The notes: generated by a model from the letters alone, not told the origin. Counted from the stretch's first letter, positions 11,400 through 25,420 are shown. The stretch is 64,000 nt of DNA from Mytilus galloprovincialis (GCF_965363235.1 NC_134847.1:56142439-56206438); one strand, 5' to 3'. Numbers and translations are program-made.

Positions 11400-12035
11400 C
11401 TAGACACATTACCATTGGCTGAACATAATTGTATTTATGAATGAAATTATGACGAAATGATAGATACGCGTCATTTACAACACCTATATTTACGGATTTG
11501 TAAACTTGTACACATTTATTGATGACCTCTTTTTTAAAATATATAGAAGTGACGTAAGCGTGTGTTAACTTGCGGAAATGTGTATGTCCGTACCACAGTA
11601 GTTATCTTATTAATGGATCAAAGTGAAAATGTACTTTTAATTAATAATTATCATTTCGCCACTCCATAGTAACAATAAATCAAACGCGTGTGTCTATAGT
11701 GGAACAACTTTTTTACCTTGGAGTATGGATGTGCATCTGAAAAATGCGTCCAATTTAAATGTTTGACAAGCTATATGCTAAAAAAAAAATATCATCTTCA
11801 ACACTGATTATATTGTATAATATTCATTGGTGTAACAAATTTTATAAAGATAGTGTACCGATGCACGGATAAACATGAGTAAGGTAGGAAAAAAGACGCT
11901 GATCGAAAGATGAACAAACAATGACACCATCAACATATCTTCTACCCCTTGAAACCCTCTAAAATCTATACTATGATGTCTACCTTTTGAATAAAATTGT
12001 AATGCTTAAGGAGGATGACATAATATATGTTTGGA
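11400..12035. other. No gene seen
   Basis: Upstream flank of the peptide gene; AT-rich, with no open frame or repeat that I can support. Confidence 0.45.
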
Positions 12036-12039
12036 TAGA

Positions 12040-13975
12040 ATAAGGAACTTGCCAAGGATGTCCATTATTTCCCCTTTAGTAAATTCGAATCTTAGAAGTA
12101 ATTATCAAAAGTTGTCCAATATATCCTCTTGTGTAAATTCGAATCTGAGAAGGAATTGTCAAAGGCTGTCCATTATTTCCCCTAATGCAAATATGAATCT
12201 AAGAGGAATTGTCAAAGGTTGTCCATTATTTTCCCTTGTGTAAATTAGAATCTACATTGTGTATATTCTAATCTAAAAAGGAATTACCAACGAAGGTTTA
12301 TTATTTCTCCTTGTGTTAATTCGAATCTTAAAAGAAATTTCTTAAGGTTTTCAATTATTTCCCCTTGTGTAAATTCGAATCTAAGCAGAAACTATTGAAG
12401 GTTTTCCATCATTTTCCTTTGTGTAAATTCAAATATATGAATGAATTACCAAATATTGTCCATTATTTCCCCATTGTATAGATTCGAATCTTAGGTGGAA
12501 TTTATCAAAGGATGTCTATAGTTTGTCCATTGTGTAAATTCGAAGTTTGTCCATTATTTCCTCTTATTTTAATTCGAATCAAAGAATGAATTACTAAAGA
12601 TTGCCCATTAGTTCCCCTTATTTTAATTCGAATCAAAGAATGAATTACTAAAGATTGCCCATTATTTCCCTTTATTTTAATTCAATTCTAAGAATGAATT
12701 ACTAAAGATTGCCCATTAGTTCCCCTTATTTTAATTCGAATCAAAGAATGAATTACTAAAGATTGCCCATTATTTCCCTTTATTTTAATTCAATTCTAAG
12801 AATGAATTACTAAAGATTGCCCATTAGTTCCCCTTATTTTAATTCGAATCAAAGAATGAATTACTAAAGATTGCCCATTATTTCCATTTATTTTAATTCA
12901 ATTATAAGAATGAATTACTAAAGATTGCCCATTAGTTCCCCTTATTTTAATTCGAATCAAAGAACGAATTACAAAAGATTGCCCATTATTTCCCTTTATT
13001 TTAATTCAATTCTAAGAATGAATTACTAAAGATTGCCCATTAGTTCCCCTTATTTTAATTCGAATCAAAGAATGAATTACTTAAGATTGCCCATTATTTC
13101 CCCTTATTTTAATTCAATTCTAAGAATGAATTGCTAAAGATTGCCCATTAGTTCCCCATATTTTAATTCGAATCAAAGAATGAATTACTAAAGATTGCCC
13201 ATTATTTCCCTTTATTTTAATTCAATTCTAAGAATGAATTACTAAAGATTGCCCATTAGTTCCCCTTATTTTAATTCGAATCAAAGAATGAATTACTAAA
13301 GATTGCCCATTATTTCCTCTTATTTTAATTCGAATCAAAGAATGAATTACTAAAGATTGCCCATTATTTCCCTTTATTTTAATTCAATTCTAAGAATGAA
13401 TTACTAAAGATTGCCCATTAGTTCCCCTTATTTTAATTCGAATCAAAGAATGAATTACTAAAGATTGCCCATTATTTCCCTTTATTTTAATTCAATTCTA
13501 AGAATGAATTACTAAAGATTGCTCATTAGTTCCCCTTATTTTAATTCGAATCAAAGAATGAATTACTAAAGATTGCCCATTATTTCCCTTTATTTTAATT
13601 CAATTCTAAGAATGAATTACTAAAGATTGCCCATTAGTTCCCCTTATTTTAATTCGAATCAAAGAATGAATTACTAAAGATTGCCCATTATTTCCCTTTA
13701 TTTTAATTCGAATCAAAGAATGAATTACTAAAGATTGCCCATTATTTCCCCTTATTTTAATTCAATTCTAAGAATGAATTACTTATGATTCCCCATTATT
13801 TCCCCTTATTTTAATTCAATTCTAAGAATGAATTACTTATGATTGCCCATTATTTCCCCTTATTTTAATTCAATTCTAAGAATGAATTACTAAAGATTGC
13901 CCATTATTTCCCCTTGTGAAAATTCGAATCTGAGAAGGAATTAACAAAGTTTGTCCATTATGTCCCCTTATATAT
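12040..13975 (+). repeat. 54-bp satellite with 108-bp higher-order period
   Basis: About 35 units. The core consensus includes TTATTTTAATTCGAATCAAA, GAATGAATTACTAAAGATTG and CCCATTAGTTCCCC. Two variants differ at the words TTCGAATCAAAG versus TTCAATTCTAAG and largely alternate, giving a 108-bp dimer. Units at both edges (12040-12560 and 13900-13975) are strongly diverged (for example TGTGTAAATTCGAATCTTAG) while 12600-13750 is nearly uniform. Confidence 0.93.
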
Positions 13976-13979
13976 ATTC

Positions 13980-15030
13980 GAATCGATGAAGATATTATCA
14001 ATGGTTGCTTGTTTCTTCTTTTTTTGTATATGAAAACAAATTTTAATGCTTTTTCGCTATTGTTTTTTTTTTGAAACGATTCTACGTTCATATTGTTATA
14101 TCAGTTAATATTGTAACGATGTTAATGTTGTTTAATAATGATTGATTACTTTTCTTTATATTTTGCGTACAAAAGTTAATGGGTGCAAATTTTGTATATT
14201 TCCATACCACACAGGTGATATTAATTTTGTCAAGTACAATAAAAATTATATTTCAATTGATAAAACAATTAACTATGTAGTTATCCACAACAAACGAGCC
14301 AGGTGTGTAATAATCAGATATTTTAGTTATGTCATAATGGCTCATTCACAAAAATACAACAAATATTTTTTTTACCCTTTGTTTTACATTCCTTAGTTGT
14401 ACTTTTACTATCCTGATGTCATGCATGTTCCGTTTAGTTATTGGACGACTGGTCATCCAGGCAAATCGAAATGAATATAAATTTATACATTAACATAAAT
14501 GGACGGTTGGTCATCCAGTCAGAATTAAATAATAATGATTAGTTCCGGCAGAGTTAGGTTTTAAATGACTCTTGGAAAGTTTATTTTAGCTACAGAAAAC
14601 ATTTTATTTTTTTTATCCAAGCGTTCTGCTATGCAAAATTTCAATAATATTAAAAAGGCATAAACGCAGTTAAAAAAGAATCTGATGGACTTTTTTTTAA
14701 AACATTTTAAATTTGTTGTTGGTACTCAGTCTGTAACATTTATTACAGCAAAACTGCCTATTAATGCATTGTATATATTACTGAGTCAACTCAATTGTGA
14801 GCATCATTTTGATTAAAAAAAAGAAAACAGAAATAAAATCAAACAGAAATCTGAACTCAAAATACTTCAATTTTTCTTAGACTGTTTAAATAAAACAGTA
14901 CAGTAAAGTAAACGGATAACCTATATCCAAAAGTTATTATTTTTCTAATGTATATAGTGTCTATGAATTTTTCCACTTTACTGAAATATGTATTCAATTA
15001 TATACTGGAAACTAGTTTTGTAACTTCAGT
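13980..15030. other. No gene seen; AT-rich
   Basis: Low-complexity AT-rich DNA. A short direct repeat TTGGTCATCCAG / CTGGTCATCCAG at about 14447-14518 is the only structure noticed. Confidence 0.45.
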
Positions 15031-15034
15031 TGGG

Positions 15035-15235
15035 TCAAGAGGTTGATTTTTCTTCCCTAAGAAATATAGCTGGAGCACGCCTCCAGGTGAAAAGTTCTCG
15101 CTGCGTTGAAGACCCATTGGTGGCCGTCGGGTTTTGTCTCTTTGACACATTCCCCATTTCCATTCTCAATTTTATTTTTATAAACAAAACTAGTTGTCTC
15201 ATTGGCAATCATATCACATCTTCTTTTATATAGTT
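15035..15235 (+). repeat. Composite of family 2 fragment and family 1 tail
   Basis: First part matches the 3' half of family 2: GCACGCCTCCAGGTG, TTGAAGACCCATTGGTGGCC and CCCCATTTCCATTCTCAATT. It is followed directly by the family 1 tail GTTGTCTCATTGGCAATCAT. Either one repeat inserted beside the other or the two families can share a 3' end. Confidence 0.75.
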
Positions 15236-15604
15236 ATAAATTTAAATAAATCTACATAAACCGTCGCATGAGCAACGTTACGAAAGTGGGCCCATTCAGT
15301 ACGTGCCTTTCAGTGACAGTGCACTCAGGAACATAGATTTTAAACACGCCAACTATTTACATCTTTGTTCTTTGGTCTCTGGTTAAATTTAAACCTTCTT
15401 TTTTGCTCAGATCCTGCTACCATTATATTTTATACTATAATGTATAATTTTACTATGTTCATAAGCAAACGCTTTAAGAAACAGCATGTTATCTTGTTAG
15501 TGTGTTTGTGTGTTTCATTTTCATATTCTTATCATAATGAAATACGTGCAGTGTTGGAATTAAATCTAGATCATTCAAATTACACCTTTCCGGCCAGAAA
15601 ATAA

Positions 15605-15925
15605 CCACATCATGTCATGAAACAACTGCATTACGTTAAGTCACATACACATCAAGTAATGTTAAAACCACACTCGCTTATGTCACAACTACATTAGATA
15701 ATGGTTAAACCACATCGAGTAATGACAGAACCATATTAAGTAATGACAAGACTATATCAAGCCAATACGAAACCATATCATCTAATATCGAAATATCATA
15801 AGGTAAATTAAAATAACTATTCCATATTAAGTTATATCAAACATTATTACGTAATGTCAAAACCATTTTATGTAAAGACAAACTATCATCAAATAATATT
15901 AAAACAACATAGTGCAATATCAAAG
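15605..15925 (+). repeat. Degenerate minisatellite, about 21-23-bp unit
   Basis: Roughly fourteen imperfect units around the words ACATCAAGTAATGTTAAAAC and CATATTAAGTAATGACA. Conservation is low, so the array is old. Confidence 0.65.
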
Positions 15926-16429
15926 TTACACATAAAACAGTGTTCTATAAGAATTTGATAAAATAATTTTGATATTCTTTATTATGTTTGAAAATCACAA
16001 ATTTAAACATCACTACATTAAGCCTTGTATTAGTTACCTTTAGTGATTGGTCCAATTATTTTTATAGCTCAACTGAGGCTTTTATTGTCTTATTTACAGC
16101 TTGCCATGTGAAGACTTTATTGGATGTCAACCTTTGGTGTTCAATGATACAATAAATGTTAATATCATGGGCGTGTATAAATTAATTTTGACTTCTTGTT
16201 ATAAAAAGATAAAAAGTGACCACAAAAACAAACTCAATGTCATATTTATTGATACCACCAATATCTTATCATTATACAAGTATAGTATTTCTTCATGTTG
16301 GGTTTTTCATGGAGTGGCGGATTGGTGGAATTTAAGAAATGGTTGTTCCGGACAGGACCTGATCCAGGTATGACCATATCGCGTAAATGTCGCTGCGTAT
16401 GGCATACACTGTTGGAAAACGGAACTATT

Positions 16430-16850
16430 TATAATTCTGTCATAGGCGACAATACTTACATTTTCTTACTTACCATTGTTTATAATAAAACCCAGTGGAT
16501 AAAACAGTTATATGTGGTGTTAGTACTTTTTAATCTGTTTTAAAAATAAAAGCCAAACAGTATCATGACCAACTTTCAAAGGAGCTTGTTAATGATATCC
16601 ATGCCCATCGTCATTTTACATCAAATTCATCAAATTTTGAAAGTCTTTACGAATAATTCTCTAGAAAATATTTCATAGGTTTCAAAATGTACATTGTAAA
16701 TATACACACTGCATTTATTCATTAATAAATAAAAAAATATTTATTGTACTCTTACATCTAATCACAGCACTCCTAAGTTGACTTCCGTCACCTGCCTTGG
16801 ATACACTAAAGGCCAACCTAATGCTGGGAAAATGTAATAGTACCGTTTTC
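16430..16850. repeat. Diverged repeat, copy 1 of a pair
   Basis: GGCGACAATACTTACATTTTC and the following 400 bp align in patches with 24475-24850 (GGCGACAATACTTACACTTCC, AAACAGTTATGTTCG, GTATACAATAATCCAACCTT). No frame is shared, so I treat the pair as a non-coding repeat. Confidence 0.5.
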
Positions 16851-17334
16851 CCTATTAGCCTGGTATTTTTATTTTCATATCCGGACTTTATGTATTTCAC
16901 AAGTGATTAAACATTTTTGGATATAAACCAATTTCTTGAAAAGCTAGCGTTCTTAAAGTTACAGCAAATCATTCAAATTGTGTGTGTTTTTTTTATATAA
17001 ATTTCCATTAGTCGACCATGAATAAAAGGAGATAAAAAAGTGGTTAATTGTTCATTACACATTATGTGAATGAATAAAACAAAAATCGGATCTAAAGGGG
17101 ATTTCTTTTTAGAACAATAAAATATGTACTACTGTTCATTTTCCTATAAACATAGTGGAAAATAGAAAAAAAATCTCTTTTTTTACGCTAACAATATCAC
17201 TTCAGCCGAATCCACACAGACTTTCCTAAAGCCGAGTTAGGACAAACGAACATATACTAGTACTTATGAGACATTTGTAGTCAAATCGCTTGTCTGGCGT
17301 ATAAAATTTATAAACCTGGTATTCTGTTTTTGAT

Positions 17335-17680
17335 ATTGTGACCACACTATATCTAGAATACCGTTATGATTTCAAAGTTTATACTGCATATAAACCAACA
17401 CCAGAAGGTGTGTCATAATGTATGTACAACTTCCTAGGTCAAAGGTCAAGGTAAAAACCGTTGGTTTCAGTTGGCCACCTCATGTTCTATATGGTAAAGA
17501 TTGTGTCCGCTCTATATCTTAAGAACCGTTATGATTTCAAAAGATTAATATACTTGACCTGTAAGTATATTAACCAACACCAGAGGGTGTGTCATACCGT
17601 AGTGTATGTACAACTTCCTAGGTCAAAGGTCAAGGTCAAGATCAAAAACTTTGGTTTCAGTTGACAACCCAGATTTTTTT
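17335..17680 (+). repeat. Two-unit tandem repeat with AGGTCA motifs
   Basis: Two copies of about 165-170 bp share CGTTATGATTTCAAA, AACCAACACCAGA, GTATGTACAACTTCCTAGGT and TTGGTTTCAGTTG. Each contains closely spaced AGGTCA half-sites (17436-17450 and 17620-17640). Confidence 0.8.
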
Positions 17681-17699
17681 ACAACACGTTCTCCACAGC

Positions 17700-20680
17700 G
17701 GGGCCCACAGAGATTGATCCCATCTCAACGATATTTAGTTTATACTGATTTAAACAGAACAGAGTAACAATATTTCTTTAGATAATTATTTTTTCGATAA
17801 AAAAAATAAGTTACCGGAAAAATGCTATTGCTACATCGAAAATTGTAATAATTACGAAATCCCATGTACCAGGATTTGACTGTCCCCACTTGTAGTCTTA
17901 AGTGGAATAGTTTGACGATAAACGTATATTTTTTTTTTATATATTTCATATATTTCGCAAGACTTCTACTTACCAGGATTTTAATTTGGGTGGGTTTTGT
18001 TTGCGCTGTTTGGTATTTTGCATATTTTTTTTTCTACATCCTTCGATATTCTCCTGGTTTCCTCCATTTCCTAAACAAGTAAAGCTTTGTATTATTATTT
18101 AATAAACGATTAGCGTAAACACTTCAACAAACAAGATGGTTTTCAAAATCTTTTTTACAATAGAAGTAACTAGATTTTGTTCTATCGCGTTTTGATGGAA
18201 TAAATTTTTCAATGATCACTACGATTATCTATCTTTTTTTTCTGTGAATATCACACAAGGACAATAAGAACAAAATAAAAAGAATTTGCAATTTATTTTC
18301 AATAAAATTAAACCTATCAACACATCACGCAAAGATATCTTGAGGTCTTAAACATAAGACAGGTGTCTTTTCAATAGGCCCATCTTTGAATCTCGAATGT
18401 AGACAAGTTAAGAATCATTTCAATAGCTATATTTCATTTAAATTTTTCACAAGAGAGGAGAGGCATATCAACATCTTGTGGGACAACAATGAACGATTAG
18501 GTAGCAACAACCTAGTTTTGATTATATAATATTATTACAGTATTTTAGACCTAAGTGTGAAACACCATTTGTGTATCAAATTACGATACCGAAATTTCCA
18601 CAAAAAGTCCCTACATAAATGATGCAACTTATTAGATGTTTTTATAGATTTATGATATATGTATCCTGTTGTATAAGTGTTGTAATTAATGAAAATACTA
18701 CCTTCATACATGTAACAGTCTGTTATTGAACTTTAAACACGACAACATTACGCAAACTCTATATTATATACAGCATAAGAAGGACTAAGTGGAGGATCCC
18801 TTAAAAGATAGGAAAATCAACAGTAAGAAGGCAAAAGTCGTCCTGGTTGTACAACTTTCCGATATAGCATTATCCGTGAGAAAATCTTATATCATGTCCT
18901 TAAAGCGACAACACATACTAAGTATTTTACGGGGAACACAGTATATTGCTATATTTAGGATTAAATCTATATTTATCTAAAGCGAATATGTCACCGCAAT
19001 ATCGTCTGTACTGGTTTAAATTGTCTATCAAGTTAAGTGGATCTTTATGAAATTAAGCATTAAGGGAACTAACTGACGGTATACTTTATCTTTAAAACAG
19101 GTTAATAACATATGACCATGGCAGTACAAAAATTTGTATTTAAAGTAACGTGGCTAATACCTATGGGGCATAGATATTTTTAGTCAAAAAACAAAATCTG
19201 CCGGACAACCACATGACAATATTTATATAAGATATGTCTTTTTCCCCTTTGAACTCCAATAGTTTTTTTCGCCTTTGTAAAGTATCCTTGCCTCTCTGGT
19301 CACTACTAGCGCCAAACGATTGTTTAGTTCACCCATTGAAACCACAGGCACTTGTATGTGATTGAAACATGGTTATGGACACCAGATTAGAATGACAAGT
19401 GAATATAACAATTCAAGCCTAAACAACAAGCTATAGGCGCGTACACTCAAAATCCATCACCTGACCTTTAAAAACAATACACTGTATTTAGAAAAGCTAA
19501 ATATCTTACATATTCTTGAGGTATAATTGATATAATGAAGTCCGATATATCAAATATTAAACAGACATGTACTTATAATGTAGGCCTGTAGTATATGATC
19601 GAAAAACATGATTGATGTATGTGCCTCTGTGATTTTACAAAAATAGAATTGACCTGATTATTTCTGTTCATTATAAGCGACGCTCTTATTAAATACTCAT
19701 AATATTTCAACTAAATCATTTGAAGGTGACCTTTTCAATACGAAAACGTTAGAGATATTAACGAGCATTAAATCAAAACTATTATATAACTTCTAGCAGT
19801 ATAAATATAAAGTGATGTAGGCCTTTGCCATCTTGCACATACGAAAATAATTGGGAAATAAAATTTCTTATTTTTCAAAGGGATTTGTCTTTATTATACA
19901 AATCCTTGTTTTTCCTAAATTTCTATATTCAATTTGCAAGTATGTTTAATCATTTGATATGACATTCGTTTAAATAAGATATGCAGTAATTGGACAGTTA
20001 TATGATATGTGGTTTTGATATCTGAAATAAGGCTAATGTAATACATGTATACAAATGAACCACATAAAACAAAATTTATAGATGTATCCCTCAAAGAAGA
20101 ATTTCAATCGCACCGGTGTTACCTTTGACGTAATATGGGGTTCGTGTAGTCTTACACCTATTTACACTTGCACGACATTGATCCGATATTTATTTGAATT
20201 GATCTTGAAAAGTCCAGCTCGCTTTTACATTTTTTAACACAAAAACAATCACTCATGGTACGGCGTTTACAATTCTTTGTGAAAAAAAAACACCCACTAA
20301 CAAACAATCCTTAAAATATACTTGGCAACAAAAATAATACAACACATCTTACAGAACAAAGTAGTGTTAAAATTTCCTGTTTCTGCAACAAATTTGGAAA
20401 TCTTGAATATTTTAAGCGTTACTTTAGAATTGATACAAAATTTAAAGAGAACTTTGACTTTTTATTTTGGCAATTGAGATTTCAACCATGAAAGCCAAAA
20501 ATCAAAAGTCTGAGACAAGTCAATTCAAAATTGGTCATACGAAAAGAATTTAGCATAAGAAACTGAAAATTTTAAGTCTTTATTTTTACTGATTTTAAAC
20601 ACATTTAGTGAAATGTATGTAATATAAATGTTTAAACAGAGAATTAATTTGAGGTGGTAGTAGTTTTTTTTATAATCCCT
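17700..20680. other. No gene seen
   Basis: About 3 kb of AT-rich DNA with short, frame-inconsistent open stretches and no repeat I could match inside the window. Confidence 0.4.
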
Positions 20681-20689
20681 GATTCCTTT

Positions 20690-20905
20690 TTCGTTTGAAG
20701 AGGCGAAGTAGAAAATGGGAATCGAGAAAACAAGGCCAGGGTATGACGATCAGTTGAAGAGATGAAGTTGGTAGAAAGAAGATGGTTGATGAGGAGGAAA
20801 ATGTTTGGGAAGGAGGAAACTATTATGAAAATCGATTAGGAGATCGTAGGGATTGGAAGAAAGAGGGATGAAAGGATGGAGTAAAGAAAACGGAAACGTT
20901 CCGTT
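20690..20905 (+). repeat. Purine-rich tract
   Basis: About 215 bp dominated by A and G on the plus strand, with words such as GAGGAGGAAAATG and GGAAGGAGGAAAC. No clear period and no coding evidence. Confidence 0.5.
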
Positions 20906-21989
20906 TGTTCCCCGATTACCTCACTCCCATTCCTAAAAAGAAGGAGAGAGTACACCTCCTTGTAGTTCGTAATTTTTTGTCGCCGAATATGGGCAAACCT
21001 ATTTTCATATCTTGATATATCACTTTTACATGTTTGTCCCATCACACAATTTCCGATAGTATAGTACACAAGGCAAAGTTTCCACCTTTTTACATACTAT
21101 ACCAAGGGCATTTTATTGGTCGTAATTGATAGTTCCTTAATTTTTTTTGGTCATCTTGGTACAGTTTGAATGTATTCAAATAGAGAACTAGTTGTATAAA
21201 TCAGCAATCTCGAATGAAATCCGTTTACAGCCAACAAATATGCCTTTTAACTGAACATTCAGGTTTCTACTTTTCTAATATATATTGCATAGACTATCAA
21301 TAAATTATTTTTATGTAATCTTTGAAATTACTACTCTACCGCAGTGCTTTGCCTTTGCGTCATTCGGCATTTCGTTTACGGCAAAATGATCTTTCATTTA
21401 AGCCAAACAAAAACCATATATCATTTGCGCCAAAATAAAACATTTCATTTGCCCCAATAATACAGGTAAATACAGGTTAATAGTATGAAAAATATATTTT
21501 TTCAGAAGAGACTTTTAACTGTGTAAAAATTGGTGTGAATGCAATGCGCCCCTCTACCATAACTGATTCTCTAATAAGTAGATTTTGTCGTTGATCAATT
21601 GAAACGCGAATTACATTAAAATAAAGCGTTAGAATCATGCACCGATGTTGACTTTTTATTGCAAATGCAGGAAAGTAAAAATCTAATTATTAATATCATA
21701 GTATTTTTTTCAGATTCGGACAAAATAAACAGCTTAAAATTTCTGACAATGTTTACAAAATTCTAAATATCTCTTTGAAGCCTATAAACGAAAATCTCCC
21801 AACCTTATGCAAACTGTTTTGAATATTGAATGTTTCATTCATATTAATATATAATTTCAATGATTGAACCGTCTGCACATTCAGAGTTCCAATTGGAGTA
21901 TTTGAAATCATCCCTTCGTTAATTTTAAGGACGCCATCCCGAGTTGGTTGTCCGTTATGGAATACACATTTCACAGATGATCTCGGATA

Positions 21990-22290
21990 TGATTGTCCCT
22001 TTTGTCATAACTACAATCCCGTTCCCTTTACACGAATGTGACCTACCGAATTAGACTATTTACCAGGTTTGTGATAACATGAGCACCTCGACGGGTGCCA
22101 CATATGAAGCAGGATCAGCATACCCTTCCAGAGCACATAAAATAACTCCCAGTTTTGGTGGGGTTTGTGTTGCTTGATCTATGGTTTTCTATGTTTTGTC
22201 TTGAGTACTGTGTTTGTCTTTTTAGCCATAGCGTAGTCGGTTTTCGATCTTTGAGTTTGATCTCTGGTATCTTTCTCCTTTTTTTCTAAA
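21990..22290 (+). repeat. Dispersed repeat family 3
   Basis: Contains GTGACCTACCGAATTAGACT, CCAGTTTTGGTGGGGTTTGT and GTTTGATCTCTGGTATCTTT. It matches the copy inside intron 6 of gene A (27973-28252) over most of its length. Confidence 0.85.
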
Positions 22291-22569
22291 TATATCGGAC
22301 TAGCATCCTACTATTCTGCATTTCCATGATAAAACTACATGTATCTATAGATATAATTTTGTCATAAAAAGTTGATAGAAAAATTTTTAAGTAGGTTTTC
22401 ACGCCAAATAATATTTAATAAAAATACGAGATATTTGTAAGCTTTTATGTCTGCATGTTTTGTGGACTTTGATGAGATCGGCAATTCAAATTGTAATAGT
22501 CTGCATAGTTATATACGATGCATATTTGTTTTAATTTTTTCATTTGCTAACATATTTGAAGTTGCTTTT

Positions 22570-23215
22570 GTGGGGAGTTGTCTCATTGACAATCATACCA
22601 CATCTTCTTTATTATATTTCAAATGTTTTGGTTTGAGCGGTCCTGAATCAAGAAAAGGGCTTCGGACGCATGCAATTTATATTTTTTTCTTTCATTTTGT
22701 ACTTCAATCGTGCTCTTAGGAACATCATCAAAATGTTAATTAGTTTTTAATAAGTTTCAAGTTGTTCGGACTTTAACTCCATCATCATCTTGACCAAAAC
22801 CTTATACCTAAAGCGGGACAGATGGACGAACGAACGGTACGACGGATGAACGGACGGACGGACGAACGGACTGATGCACGAACGAACGAACGGACGCACA
22901 GAACAGAAAATATGATACACCTCTTCTATCGTAGGTGGGGCATAAAAAAACTAAGGTTCCAACTCCCTTATACAAAGTTGATCATAGAGAAATTGGATAT
23001 TCTTTTCACGTTCTCTTAGTTCATACATTTCCTATCGTTTCCTACGTATTTATTCATCTCTGACTTTTAAGTGTAAAGGTTTTAGAGGTCCTAAATCAAT
23101 AAAAGGGCTTCGGACGCATGTGATTTGTACTGTGCGTGTTGTTTTTATTTTGTACTTCAAATTGTTTTAAGACCATCATCAACATTAGGATTAGTTTTTA
23201 ATATCATTGAATATT
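22570..23215 (+). repeat. Family 1 tail plus a duplicated 130-bp block and GACG-rich tract
   Basis: The family 1 tail TCTCATTGACAATCATACCA sits at about 22580-22600. A block with AAAAGGGCTTCGGACGCATG occurs at 22623-22750 and again at 23077-23215. Between them, 22820-22905 is a run of GACGAACG/GACGGACG words that is probably microsatellite-derived. Confidence 0.75.
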
Positions 23216-24183
23216 CATTCTTTAATTTATTAAGTGAAGGGATTTTAATTGCGCGTCGGGAACAAATTTAAATTATTCCAAATCAAGAACGGTCAATTCT
23301 TTAAAGTTAACAGCGAAACTATATGACAAAGTGCACGTTATTTTACAGGATGATTCAAATGCATTCAGGAACAAACCCATAAATTAGTCATGTCCATTAT
23401 AATGATAATTCAACATTAACCAAAATGACACAATCTGTTTCTTTATAAAATTGAGTAATACATGTACTTTATATGTTTTCTGACACTTCTTTGTTGAAAA
23501 CCCTTACAATATATAATGTACACAAATCTCGATTTCTCGATTGACAGGTTTTTTGTCACGTACGAAATTTAGTTTTAGCAAAGTTCCTTTGTAGTCAGGT
23601 ACCAAGGTACGCAACCGTTCTTGAAAAAATACTGACATTGGTGTTTAATATATTGAGTCATTTCTATAATTACAGTCATAATTTTCATAAAAATAGCGTC
23701 TCACTTTTATACTCTGTTCATAACTTATTTCTTTTTCCCTTTCTTGTTCATGGCGAAGTTAACCTTAAAATATTGAACATTGTAGAAGAATCAAAGAATT
23801 ATATTGTAGTTTGTCAAACATGTCTTTAGAAAAGTACTCACAAATTGGCGTAAAACACTGCGTATTTATCTCTAATTAAAATTGTGAAGTCATGCGTTTC
23901 AACATGTCTTTGTATGGTTCAACTTCAGCAGAAACATAATTGTACAAAGACGAAAACAAACAAAAAACAAAACAAAAGAAATCTAACTGTCAACACACAT
24001 GTACCGTCTTCCACAAAAAGAAAAGTCATTAACGGATTCAAACTGCGAGGGGGATTATGGGGTTGAAATCTCCTTTATTACGATCAATGCTTATGAATGA
24101 TGACATATGGTTTTAACCGCCTCTTAGAAATTTAATGACTGGACGCGCCCCTAAAAGTACATTTTAGATGAATCACCGATGGT

Positions 24184-24475
24184 AGCGAGTTACATGTTTC
24201 ATTGTTATCTGTTTAGTTCACGCATCATTGTAAATAGAACGGAATTTGGCGAGACTGTCATATGCCTGTACCAAGTCAGGAATATGACAGTTCTTGTACA
24301 TTCATTTTTTATGTGTTTTGTCATTTGAATTTGCCATATGATTCTGGACTTTCCGATAGGATTTTCCTCCGAGTTCAGTATTGTTGTGATTTTACTTTTT
24401 TTTTGGGTCGTACTTTGGGAAGTAACTTAATCTTTAAAAGTTGAATTCACAGTAAAATATTTAATAAAGACAGTA
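24184..24475 (+). repeat. Dispersed repeat family 4
   Basis: Carries CTGTTTAGTTCACGCATC, ACCAAGTCAGGAATATGACA and TTTTCCTCCGAGTTCAGTAT. Matches copies at 48640-48990 and 58745-58990. Confidence 0.8.
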
Positions 24476-24850
24476 GTATTTTGTCTTTCATCGGCGACAA
24501 TACTTACACTTCCTTAATTTACCCCTTTTATAATAAAATCCTGGACAAAACAGTTATGTTCGATATTAGTACTTTATCATTCTTGATCTGTTCACAGAAA
24601 TTAAATTCAAAGGCTTGTTTATTGCATCAATGGACATTTTCGAATATTTCACAAAAAATATATCCTATGTTCCTAATTTTAAATACCTTGAACATAAAAA
24701 ATACACAGAGTTTTGTTCATAAATTATCAAATACTGTATCCCTTCACTTCCAACGACCGCACTCGAAAGTGCATCATATGCCTTGGGTATACAATAATCC
24801 AACCTTAATCTATGAATTCCCTTACACCGTATGTATACCTTTGTCAGGAA
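24475..24850. repeat. Diverged repeat, copy 2 of a pair
   Basis: Partner of 16430-16850; see there. A 133-codon open frame spans it but is not kept in the other copy. Confidence 0.5.
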
Positions 24851-25420
24851 ATTTCAGAGTCAAACGATTGCATTATCAGTGATGTATAAATCCCTGATGA
24901 ACAAGCATGGGTAACCGTTAGTATAAGAATAGCGAATTGGGCCTACTGAAAGTCATATTAGTTTCTATGAACTTTGCGGAAGATACGAAATATCATATTA
25001 CATTTAAAAGTATACCGCATTGTGTTAATCAAATTTAACACTACTTTTGAAATTCATCCTCATTTAGGAGAGTATAACTTTCAAATCTTTTTTCAATAAA
25101 AGTTGTTGGTGTAATAAAGCCTTTTTTATGTCTGGACCAATTAAAAGAAATGACTTTATAGGGATATACCAAAAATAGTTTTGGTGAAGGAAAACAATTT
25201 TGAAAATAGAAAATCTGATATCAAAATTGCTAAAAACTACAGAACAGAAGAGTGAATAGAAACCACTTTTTTTTTAAATAATCAAAGGAAAGCCGGTGAT
25301 ATGATGGACTGGGTAACTAAAACATTAATAGCCAAAATACATTCTAATTGTATAGTAAGAATCTAACAACTCATTAATCATTGACAAAAATATATTTTTT
25401 TGAAGTTTCAATTCAGAATT

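Noticed and set aside
24481-24882. 133-codon open frame
   Set aside because: Starts at a non-ATG codon, overlaps a repeat shared with 16430-16850, and is not open there.
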